Shown piece by piece: positions 26,044-35,200 of a DNA stretch of 35,813 nt. The position numbers were made by a program, and so were the translations under genes. Location of the stretch: assembly GCA_938036435.1 (NCBI GenBank), contig CALHPU010000037.1, forward strand, positions 1 through 35,813. Direction: 5' to 3'. This DNA is from an uncultured Pirellulaceae bacterium. GTDB lineage: Bacteria > Planctomycetota > Planctomycetia > Pirellulales > Pirellulaceae. Positions within the stretch are counted from its first letter, which is position 1. Each line of letters opens with the position of its first letter. A model generated the notes under the pieces. The model was not told the origin of the DNA and made no database searches. It was given only the letters and a program-made list of their open reading frames with translations.

Positions 26044-29000
26044 ATGTCACCTCTGCGTTTGTTTCAAAACCGTCTTTTTCTGATGGCGACCGGTATCTTT
26101 TGGCTGCTAAACCTTGCCAGCCAACCGCTTGCGTTGGGTCAAGGTGAACAAGAAGGCGAGGCGCGTTTCATCAAAGGAATGGTCCAGCTTACTTTCGAGG
26201 GCAAGCGATCGGGCGAGGGCTATTTCAATCGCGACGGATCTCAGATGGTATTTCAGAGCGAGCGACTGGCCACCAACCCGTTCTACCAGATCTTCACGCT
26301 CGATTTTCAAACCGGCCAGACAACTCGTGTCTCCTCTGGCACCGGAAAAACAACTTGCGCATGGCTGCACCCCGACGGTAATCGCGTGCTTTTTGCGTCG
26401 ACCGAACACGACCCGGCAGCGAAGCAAAAGCAAACGGACGAACTGGCCTTTCGGGAATCGGGGCAGACGCGCCGGTATTCATGGGACTACGACGAAAACT
26501 ACGACCTAGTCGCCGTGGACCGCAGCACCAAAACCACCACTCGGTTGACCAATGAAATTGGCTACGATGCGGAAGCATCTTACTCGCCTGACGGGAACTG
26601 GATCGCATTCGCCTCCAACCGTACTGGATACACAGAAGAGCTCACACCCGAACAGCAAAAGAAGTTTGAAACCGATCCGGCCTATATGATGGAACTGTAT
26701 ATCATGAAGTCCGACGGAAGCGAGGTGCAGCGCCTGACCAACACCCCGGGCTACGATGGAGGCCCCTTTTTCTCGCCCGATGGCGAACGGATCTGCTGGC
26801 GCCGTTTTTCTGAAAACGGTTTGACGGCCGAGATCTTCACGATGAAGACCGATGGAACTGATCAACGACAACTGACCAAGATGAACGTGATGAGCTGGGC
26901 TCCGTTCTATCATCCTTCCGGGCAGTACATTGTCTTCACCACTAACAAACATGGATTCGGAAATTTTGAACTGTATATTGTCGACAGCGCAGGAAACGCT
27001 CCGCCAGTCAGAGCCACTCACACCGACGGATTTGATGGACTGGCGAGTTTTACACCTGACGGCAAATCTCTGACGTGGACTTCTAACCGAGGCCCAAAGA
27101 AGCAATCTCAAATCTATATGGCCGCTTGGAATCACGAGGCGGCCCTCGAGTCTTTAGGATTGAACAAATCCGACTCGCACGCGAACGTTTTAAACGCTTT
27201 GGTTGCCCCCACAACCGAGAACCACCGAGAAGCCGAAAACAGCGCCGCCCGTTCTGCTGTCGAGGCGGCTACCGCCGCTCAATCCAGTTTCGAAGATCTC
27301 GATATCATTCGCCATGTCGATTACTTGTGCCGCAAAGAACTTGGCGGACGCATGACCGGCAGCATCGGCGAGAAAAAGGCAACCGCGTACGTGGCCGCGT
27401 ATTTGAATCATTTAGGGATTCAGCCTGCCGGTGACGACGGAACCTATTTCCAAAAGTTCTCATTCCCCAACGGAGCTAAACTGGGGCCTGAGAACCAGCT
27501 GTCCTACACTCTTTCCTCTGAAGAAAATCCTGACTCCCAGACAGTGGAGGCTTCCGACTTCACTCCATTGACCTTTTCGGCCAATATTGATGTTCCTCCA
27601 ACTGAGGTTGTGTTCGCAGGATACGGAATTGTCGCCCCGAAGACAGAGAAACATGAGGAGTATGACTCTTACGTTCATTTGGATGTAAAAGGCAAATGGG
27701 TATTAGTTTTTCGCTTCGTTCCAGAAGATCTAACTCCTGAACAGCGTCAACACTTCAAGTTCTATTCGGGATTGCGAAAAAAGGCCTTCCACGCACGCAA
27801 GAACGGGGCCATCGGAATGATTGTTGTCAGCGGCCCGACGTCGCAAGTAAAAAACCAACTTGTCCCCATGCGAAACGATTTTGCTCCAACGGGCTCAAGC
27901 ATCGCGGCGATAAGCATCACCGATGCCGTTGCTGATAAGTGGCTGTTGGCTAACAACAAGGACCTTGCCAAACTACAAAAGAAATTTGACTCGGGTGAAC
28001 CCAACATGGGCTTCGACCTCTTGGACGTCAAAGTTTCGGCAAAACTAAAGGTCGAGAAAATCGTCGGCATGGGACGCAACGTCATTGGCCGGTTGCAATT
28101 TGGCGAAACACCATCAAAAGAGGTGATCGTCGTTGGCGCTCACATTGATCATCTTGGAACAGGAAAAACGGCCACGTCACTAGCCAAAGAAAGCGAACAG
28201 CAACAGGTTCACTTTGGCGCCGACGACAATGCTTCTGGGGTGGCCGCGATGCTAGAGATCGCAGAATTCCTTGCCTCGCGGAAGGAAAAAGCAGCTCAGA
28301 CGTTCCGGCGAGACATCGTGTTCGCAGGCTGGTCTGGCGAGGAACTGGGCCTGCACGGTTCGCGGCACTTCACCGAGACTAAAATTAAAACAAACGAGGC
28401 CGTCGGCGACAAAGCGAAGGGCGAACGTTCACCATCGCCCCACGACTTCACCGTTACAATATCTGATGATGGCGGTCTTGCCATCAACGGCGAACCCACA
28501 ACGCTGAGCGACATCGAAAAGAACTTTACTTTCATGGGCACTAGCAGCCCTGAGTTCCCAATACTGATTCGGTTAGATAACGAAACCAAAGTCAAATTCT
28601 TGACTCCGGTAACGGATCTGGCCAAGAAGCACGGCTTAACTAATTTAAAAACAGAATTAGCACCGGCGGCTGATGCCCCAGACACCAACGACAAGTCGAA
28701 CGTCGTCGCAGCCCTGAATATGGACATGGTAGGACGCATGGAAGACAAACTCGTCCTGCAAGGCATTGGCAGTAGCCCTTGGTGGGTCAAATCGGTCGAG
28801 GGAAAGAATGCTGTGGTGCGTTTGCCCATCACACTTTCCGAAGACACGGACCTCCCCACCGACGCAGCCTCCTTTTACCAGGCTGGCGTGCCGATCTTGT
28901 CTGCGTTCACAGGTTCTCACACTGATTACCACACACCTCGTGACACACCGGAAAAGCTCAACTATCCAGCAGCGGCAAAAATCTCGAAGTTGATGGGATT

Positions 29001-29352
29001 GATCACCCTTCAGTTGGCAACTTGCGAACAACCCCCGAAATACGTGAAGCACACGGCCAAGCCCAAACAAGCGGTGCGCGGCGGCGTGCGGGCCTACCTT
29101 GGTACCGTCCCCAGCTACGGGGATGATGTGGTCGGCGTCAAACTTTCGGACGTCACAAAAGGTGCACCGGCAGAGATCGCAGGCGTTCAGGGTGGCGACA
29201 TCATTGTCGAACTCGCCGGACAAAAGATCGAGAACATCTACGACTACACAGCCGCCATCGACGGGTTGAAAATCAATCAAGAAACGACCATCGCGGTAAG
29301 ACGCGATGACACCAGGCTTGAACTAAAGATTGTGCCTAAATCACGTCAGTGA
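26044..29352 (+). CDS. Exported TolB-propeller/PA/M28 peptidase/PDZ protein with an ExbD-like insertion
   Basis: The start is ATG 26044, five bases after GAAGG. A signal peptide covers about 1-33. Residues 45-375 form a TolB/PD40 beta-propeller with several SPDG blades (SYSPDGNWIAFASNRTG, FFSPDGERICW). A protease-associated-type segment lies at about 500-660, within the M28 aminopeptidase region. The dizinc ligands are intact: His700 and Asp702 (AHIDHLG), Asp727/728 (DDNASG), Glu766/767 (EELG), Asp894 (MDMVGRM) and His963 (TDYHTPRD). Between Glu767 and Asp894, normally about 27 residues apart, lies a 100-residue insertion whose core (802-872) resembles the ExbD/TolR periplasmic domain. A PDZ domain ends the protein (about 1010-1102). 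It probably acts on peptides in the periplasm or outside the cell. Confidence 0.92.
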   Translation: MSPLRLFQNRLFLMATGIFWLLNLASQPLALGQGEQEGEARFIKGMVQLTFEGKRSGEGYFNRDGSQMVFQSERLATNPFYQIFTLDFQTGQTTRVSSGTGKTTCAWLHPDGNRVLFASTEHDPAAKQKQTDELAFRESGQTRRYSWDYDENYDLVAVDRSTKTTTRLTNEIGYDAEASYSPDGNWIAFASNRTGYTEELTPEQQKKFETDPAYMMELYIMKSDGSEVQRLTNTPGYDGGPFFSPDGERICWRRFSENGLTAEIFTMKTDGTDQRQLTKMNVMSWAPFYHPSGQYIVFTTNKHGFGNFELYIVDSAGNAPPVRATHTDGFDGLASFTPDGKSLTWTSNRGPKKQSQIYMAAWNHEAALESLGLNKSDSHANVLNALVAPTTENHREAENSAARSAVEAATAAQSSFEDLDIIRHVDYLCRKELGGRMTGSIGEKKATAYVAAYLNHLGIQPAGDDGTYFQKFSFPNGAKLGPENQLSYTLSSEENPDSQTVEASDFTPLTFSANIDVPPTEVVFAGYGIVAPKTEKHEEYDSYVHLDVKGKWVLVFRFVPEDLTPEQRQHFKFYSGLRKKAFHARKNGAIGMIVVSGPTSQVKNQLVPMRNDFAPTGSSIAAISITDAVADKWLLANNKDLAKLQKKFDSGEPNMGFDLLDVKVSAKLKVEKIVGMGRNVIGRLQFGETPSKEVIVVGAHIDHLGTGKTATSLAKESEQQQVHFGADDNASGVAAMLEIAEFLASRKEKAAQTFRRDIVFAGWSGEELGLHGSRHFTETKIKTNEAVGDKAKGERSPSPHDFTVTISDDGGLAINGEPTTLSDIEKNFTFMGTSSPEFPILIRLDNETKVKFLTPVTDLAKKHGLTNLKTELAPAADAPDTNDKSNVVAALNMDMVGRMEDKLVLQGIGSSPWWVKSVEGKNAVVRLPITLSEDTDLPTDAASFYQAGVPILSAFTGSHTDYHTPRDTPEKLNYPAAAKISKLMGLITLQLATCEQPPKYVKHTAKPKQAVRGGVRAYLGTVPSYGDDVVGVKLSDVTKGAPAEIAGVQGGDIIVELAGQKIENIYDYTAAIDGLKINQETTIAVRRDDTRLELKIVPKSRQ

Positions 29353-29400
29353 TTGCGTGCAACCAAGTGCTTCATCCAGATTCAATTTTCGGGTTGCCGG

Positions 29401-29490
29401 TTCGCTGTTAAAGCGAAACGGCGCAAGCAGTCGGATATAAATACCCATTGATTAACAATGGGAACCAGAGCTCTTGCGCCCCTTCGCTTT
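29401..29490. repeat. Nested inverted repeats downstream of the M28 peptidase gene
   Basis: AAAGCGAA (29410-29417) and GCGCAAG (29421-29427) pair with CTTGCGC (29473-29479) and TTCGCTTT (29483-29490), making an 18-position stem with a 3-base mismatch. Inside it CCCATTG/CAATGGG forms a second hairpin (29443-29461). TTCGCT (29401-29406) can alternatively pair with AGCGAA (29412-29417), so two folds compete. It could be a complex transcript end, a small RNA or a dispersed element. The rest of 29353-29627 shows nothing clear. Confidence 0.55.
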
Positions 29491-29627
29491 CATCTAAATC
29501 CTAATTCCAAACCTGGAGAAAGTACTAGCCGGCTATTCATTGCCTCCTGCCAAGACCTGTTCTTTTGAGGCGAAACCTTACTTCAGGTTCGGTTTCTCAA
29601 CTCGTTCGACGACGGCCCGTCAGATCT

Positions 29628-31964
29628 CTACTGTTGGACGGCATTCGCATCTGTCGGTTTGACGACAATTGATCGAGTCTCATCGCACAAGCCCAGCAAC
29701 TCGTTGGCGAGTTTTAAGGTGTTGTTGATTTCTTGATCGAGGCTTGTCCCAACGGGCTCTTTGGTGGCTTCTGGCGCGACGCCAAAGGTTGTCTCAAGTT
29801 TTGGAGGCCAACTTTCTCCGACTGCTTTGCTGCTTGAAAGTTGTATTTCAGCGCCAAACTTTGAAACGTGCTCGGCTAACTTATCCACGATGTCTGACCG
29901 AAATCGCGCGGCAACGTTGTCCCTAATTCTCGCAATCGCCTCTTCTACAGACAAACTTACTGTGAAATCACTTCCGTGAATTAGCGAATCAAACTCATCG
30001 CAAACTGCTAGAATCGCAACGGAAGTTTCGAGAGATTCGGATGCAGCATCTGAATCGTCACTGAAATCTTCTTCAGCGGTGTCAACGTGGCTGCCAACAT
30101 TTTGATTGGTCTCAATGATGCGAGGAACCACGTCATCTTTGAAAATACTTTTAACGAGTTGAATGCCGATTCTGTTTTGTTGATCGACGGATTGGAAGTC
30201 GTCCGTACTTAGCTGAATAGACTTATTCAAAACAGAATCTGGCACGCCAAGTTTTCCAATTTCGTGAAGCTTTGCAGCGATCTCAAGTCGCTCAAGATCA
30301 CGTTGCTTGAGAAATGTCTTTGCTACGTTTGTGCACAGTCGCGCGACACGTCTTGAATGGTCAGAGAGCGCTTGGCCGCGGAATTCTAAAGCTTTCAAGA
30401 AACCCTCGACAGCATCAGCATAAAAATCGGCGTCCACCACTTCCCGGCCCCCATCGACAGGCGTTTCACCAGTGGCAAGGACTTGGTCTCCATCACATTC
30501 ATCAAAACGCACTACGCAATTACGCCCGCTTCGCTTTGCCGCATAAAGCGAAATATCTGCTTGGTCGAGCATATGCTGGCCGTCCATCGCTTTATATTCA
30601 CGACTGGTGAAACCGATGCTAGCGGTTACTGTCTTACCTTCGACGTCCATATCACCAATGGCTTGGTGAATTCGATTCGTTAGTTCTAATGCCTTTTCAA
30701 GCTTCATATGGGCAAATGCAACAACGAACTCTTCTCCACCAAAACGGCTGACGACACATCGATCGTTAACGACGTTTCGCAGTGTCTCACCAAGCGATTT
30801 TAGAACGAGATCACCGAAACTATGGCCGTACGTGTCGTTGAAGGACTTAAAGTGATCAACATCAATCATCACCAAGCTTAGCTCATCAGGTTCAGCGTCG
30901 CTCCACACCTGCTGGAACTCGATCCAAAAAGCACGCCGGTTCATACATTCTGTCAACGGATCGTAGGAAGCAAGGAACGTCAGTTTTTGATTTTGAAGTT
31001 CAACTTCATCCCTAGAACTGCGCAACGTCTTCACCAACGCGGCCAATTCAAGCTTCTTTCGTTCCATTTCCGTAACGTCATCAAAGCTGATCATTGCGCC
31101 GCGACAATCAGTTTCGTTACCAAAAATGGGGGCTGAATTGACGAAGAACTTGCGTCGTTTTTCACCTTCGCCAATTTCAAGAATTTTCCCCGTGACGGAA
31201 GATTCTTTGTCGATACATTCAAGCCAGGGAAGCGCAAAGCTTGCGGCGTCATCAGCTTGAACTTTCCAGCCAAGTCCATTTAGGCTTGTCCCGACAAGCG
31301 AATCAGCGTCGGTCTCAACATTGAGAATCTCGCCAAACGCCTTATTTGCATGAGCGATTTCATGATCGTTATCAATCAGAACTAGACCTTCGGTCAACGT
31401 ATCAAACGCAGACCTTACTCTTTTGGGAACAACTTTCGATGGGTTTAGATAACGAAATGATCGACTGAGCACCCACCAAGAAAATGCAGTCGTCAGCAAA
31501 CTTACGAAGGCGATGATGCTAAGCGGAAACATGAATCCAAATATGCCTCCGGAGTCTATTTCAGAAAAGCGGACTTCTAAGGTGCCCCAAAGACGCTTGT
31601 TGGCGAACACCTCCAGCTCAGCTTGATTGGGCTGGTGCCCCGAATTGGCTAACTTCCAATTGGCTTTATGATTTCCCGATTTCGCCAAATATCTCGACTT
31701 ATTGCGAACTCCCGCTGAGAGAACATCTTCGTTGAGTCTCGTCGCCAGTTCGAGCGTGCGTTGCAACGTCGCGCCATCGCTGCTGCTGCCAGACGCAATA
31801 CCCGATAGCGAACCAACGAGTGTTTTAACGATTGCTATACGCCTCCCGTGCACTTGATCGCGGGGAGAGGGAATCAAGTTTAAGCCATGCGCAATCCAAA
31901 TGATTGACGCAGAGACAAATCCGAGCGTAAGTGCTATTCGAGTTGCGGGCTTTAATCGCGGCAT
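29628..31964 (-). CDS. Membrane PAS-GGDEF protein with a degenerate HD-GYP domain
   Basis: This 778-residue protein probably makes cyclic di-GMP. Two membrane segments (about 10-30 and 143-167) flank an extracytoplasmic sensor region. A PAS-like domain follows (about 185-298), then a GGDEF domain (about 328-487) with the active site RFGGEEF (GGEEF at 409-413) and IDVDHFKSFNDTYGH. The I-site RxxD is missing: its aspartate position is Cys403. The C-terminal part (about 520-740) resembles HD-GYP with SDHSRRVARLC and KLHEIGKLGVPD, but the HD pair is HE (567-568), and where the HHE and GYP motifs should be there is IIETNQNVGSH. It is likely an inactive or sensory phosphodiesterase domain. No other c-di-GMP gene is in the window. 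Confidence 0.92.
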   Translation of the reverse strand: MPRLKPATRIALTLGFVSASIIWIAHGLNLIPSPRDQVHGRRIAIVKTLVGSLSGIASGSSSDGATLQRTLELATRLNEDVLSAGVRNKSRYLAKSGNHKANWKLANSGHQPNQAELEVFANKRLWGTLEVRFSEIDSGGIFGFMFPLSIIAFVSLLTTAFSWWVLSRSFRYLNPSKVVPKRVRSAFDTLTEGLVLIDNDHEIAHANKAFGEILNVETDADSLVGTSLNGLGWKVQADDAASFALPWLECIDKESSVTGKILEIGEGEKRRKFFVNSAPIFGNETDCRGAMISFDDVTEMERKKLELAALVKTLRSSRDEVELQNQKLTFLASYDPLTECMNRRAFWIEFQQVWSDAEPDELSLVMIDVDHFKSFNDTYGHSFGDLVLKSLGETLRNVVNDRCVVSRFGGEEFVVAFAHMKLEKALELTNRIHQAIGDMDVEGKTVTASIGFTSREYKAMDGQHMLDQADISLYAAKRSGRNCVVRFDECDGDQVLATGETPVDGGREVVDADFYADAVEGFLKALEFRGQALSDHSRRVARLCTNVAKTFLKQRDLERLEIAAKLHEIGKLGVPDSVLNKSIQLSTDDFQSVDQQNRIGIQLVKSIFKDDVVPRIIETNQNVGSHVDTAEEDFSDDSDAASESLETSVAILAVCDEFDSLIHGSDFTVSLSVEEAIARIRDNVAARFRSDIVDKLAEHVSKFGAEIQLSSSKAVGESWPPKLETTFGVAPEATKEPVGTSLDQEINNTLKLANELLGLCDETRSIVVKPTDANAVQQ

Positions 31965-32021
31965 TGGTCTTCACGGGGAGAAGGGGAGGACCGGCTGTCT
32001 GATCCGTTCCGGGGTGTTTTT

Positions 32022-32207
32022 TTAAAAGATAGGTCGCACTAACCAACGGTGCGCAAGCAATATCCAAACTATTCGTATTAGCAGTGCTAACATCCTGATT
32101 ATTCGATACACTCCGAAGTGTCTGAATAAACTGACTTGCCAGTTCGGCAATTCTTGCTGAACGGGACTGTTAAGAGACAGCCGTAAGAGCCTCAGCGGGT
32201 TTGTCAT
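32022..32207 (-). CDS. Possible small membrane protein downstream of the adhesin
   Basis: A 61-codon frame starts 19 bases after the adhesin stop on the same strand. It encodes a basic, hydrophobic peptide with one likely membrane segment (IIRMLALLIRIVWILLA) and almost no acidic residues. AAGG lies only one base before the ATG, too near for a normal ribosome binding site. It may be chance; I record it because of its position and composition. Confidence 0.2.
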   Translation of the reverse strand: MTNPLRLLRLSLNSPVQQELPNWQVSLFRHFGVYRIIRMLALLIRIVWILLAHRWLVRPIF

Positions 32208-32225
32208 ACCTTAAAGAAACTGGAA

Positions 32226-35200
32226 TTAGTCAAAGAATCCGGTGACATCATCTTCGCCATTTTCATTCTTGTCGGTCGCATAGGAATCCAACAGCGGCAG
32301 TGGATCGACCATTCTCCAGTTTGGCAGTTGGCTCAGTGCGGCAGCCAACAAGACGCCTCCTCTGAGTGTCCAAAGGATGTAACCGGCGGCTCCAAACGCG
32401 GAGACCGCGCCAAGAGTGTAAGTGATCTTTCCAAACTCTGCATCAAAAGATGATTCGATTTCATCGAGTTGTCCCCAAAGCAGGTTTGCGTCGTAGGCAA
32501 TCGTCGCAATCGCGTAACGGCCGAGTTCCGCGATGGTTTGTTGGCTGGCGCTCGATGAGTAATCGCCAAGGCGAGAAAACGAAAGAAGATTCGCAGCGGC
32601 AGTTGTCGAATCTGCAATTCCACTAGCAATCAGATTGTCGGCAAAGTTCTCAAAAACAAAGCCGACATTCGCGTCGACTGCGTCAGCTGTATTGGCGAAA
32701 GTATCAGCTCCCCGCGCATCATTTCGATTCAAGGGGCCAGAAGGGATCATGACTTCAAACGGATTAGTTTGATCTGCTCCAGATTCTACTTCATCCTGCG
32801 ATCCGTCATCGGAATCGAAATCGGAATCAGAATCAGAACCACTACTCGAATCATCAGAGCTCGTTTCACTCTCCGCCCCCGGTGATTCAGGGGTGCTGGC
32901 GTCTGGGATTCCTCCCGAGGGAACGCCCTCCGGTGCGGTAACGGTAAGCTCGACCGTAACCAACGTCCCTTGTGTCAACAGATCGCTGGGAGCATAAGTG
33001 AATTGGTCGGTGCCAATAAATCCTGCGTTTGGAGTGTAACTCAATGTTCCATCTGCCAAAACGATGACTTGACCGTTTTGAGGCTGCGACAGGATGACGG
33101 CTACCAACGCGTCTTGGTCTGCATCGATGTCGTTGGCAAGAACATCGAGCACGGTAGCGGTCTGCCCCGTCGCCAAAGTGTAAGACTCTCCAATTGCAAC
33201 AGGAGCATCATTGGCCGCGGAAACAAAGATGGTTACTTCAGCAGTCGACGTGCCGCCAGCGATGTCAGTGATTTGGTAACTGAACGAATCAGTCCCATAA
33301 AAATCTGGAGCGGGCGTATACGCGAAAGTTCCGTCTGGCAACAAATTGAACTGTGAGGCGTTAGTCGGCCCAGAAATCAGATCCGCAATCAAAGTGTCGG
33401 CCTCAAGATCCATATCATTGGCGACGACATTTCCTGAAAGATTTGAGTCTTCAGCTGTCGTATATTGGTCATCGTTGGCCGTTGGCGGTGTATTTTCGAT
33501 GACGACCACGAATTGCTGATCAGTGATTGTTGTTGTCCCGTCGGTTACGTTGAAACTAAAACCATCAGAAGACTGAAGATAGTTTTGGTGACCGAACGAA
33601 ACCAAACCTGCGTCAATGTCGGCTTGGGAAAAACTATCGCCCACGACAAGAACAACACCATCGACCAATAGTTGACCTGAAACGGGAACCTGCGTAACGG
33701 CATACACCAATTGAGCAGGCGGCGTGTCTTGATCGATCACCGAAAGATCAGCAGAATCAATCTGAACACTTTGCCCACTAGGAACTGAAACAGGGGAATT
33801 TTGAGCAATCTGCAGCGGATCGTTAACGTCACTAACGTTGACCGTAAACATCTGCTGTAGTGTTACGCCGCTTGAATCTTGGACTTCAACGATCACGTTG
33901 TATTGAGACTTCGTCTCGAAATCCAAGACTCCTGCGTCAAAGATGATTTGGTCATCCTGAATCGAAAACAAGGGCGCGTCCGCTCCGCCGACAATCGAGT
34001 AAGTGAATGTTTCACCAAAATCCGGATCCTCCGCAGTCAACGTGGCTACTAAGGCTCCTCCAGACGTATCGACTCCCTCAGACAAAGTAACTTCATTCGG
34101 CGTAATGGCTGTGGGAGCCTCGTTTTGGTCAACAACTTCGATGAAGACCATTTGAGCTGAAGATGAACCATTTCCGTCATCGACGCGGACTTCAATCTCA
34201 TAGGTGTTATCAGCACCTTGAGGTGTTTCGAAATCGGGCGCTTGGTTAAAGCTGATTTGGCCATTGGAATCGACAGAGAACAAGGCATCATCAGCACCGT
34301 TTCCGGTCAGCGCAAACGCCGGCGTTCCGCCATCGACATCAACACTAGTCAGTTGCCCCACAACCGTCGCGTTTTCGACTACCACGAACTGATTAGGTGA
34401 CGTGATCAACGGTGCGTCATTCAGCGGCAAAACATCCAGCAATGCACCACCATCAACAATTTCGGAACCATCAGTGACTTCATAGCTAAAGACCACATCA
34501 GAATCATCATCAGCCGCTGGAGTGTAAGTCCAAGTGCCGTCTCCATTGTCGACCAGTGTGCCGTTGCCCGAAGCAATTACGAGGCTACCAGCGCTTAAGG
34601 CATCACCTTCAATATCATTAGCGTTAGCGAGCAATTCGGCTTCGGTGATAATCCGATCGCTGTCTTCAAGAGTGGGAGTTAGCGTGACATTGGAGTTTGT
34701 CGGGGCGTCATTGACTGGCAGAATATCTAACGCTGCACTACCTGTTACCGTGTCAACACCATCAGTAACGTCATAGCTAAAGACCACATCAGAATCATCA
34801 TCAGCCGCTGGAGTGTAAGACCAAGTGCCGTCTCCATTGTCGATTAAACTGCCGTTGCCCGAAGTAATCGTCAAGTCTATTACGCTCAACAAATCACCAT
34901 CTACATCGCTGGCATTAGCCAACAATTCGGCTTCGGTGATAATCCGATCGCTGTCTTCAAGAGTGGGAGTCAGCGTGACATTGGAGTTTGTCGGGGCGTC
35001 ATTGACTGGCAGAATATCTAGCGCTGCACTACCTGTTACCGTGTCAACACCATCAGTAACGTCATAGTTAAAGACCACATCAGAATCATCATCAGCCGCT
35101 GGGGTGTAAGCCCAAGTGCCGTCTCCATTGTCAATTAAACTCCCGTTGCCCGAAGTAACCGTCAAGTCTATTACGCTCAACAAATCACCATCTACATCGC

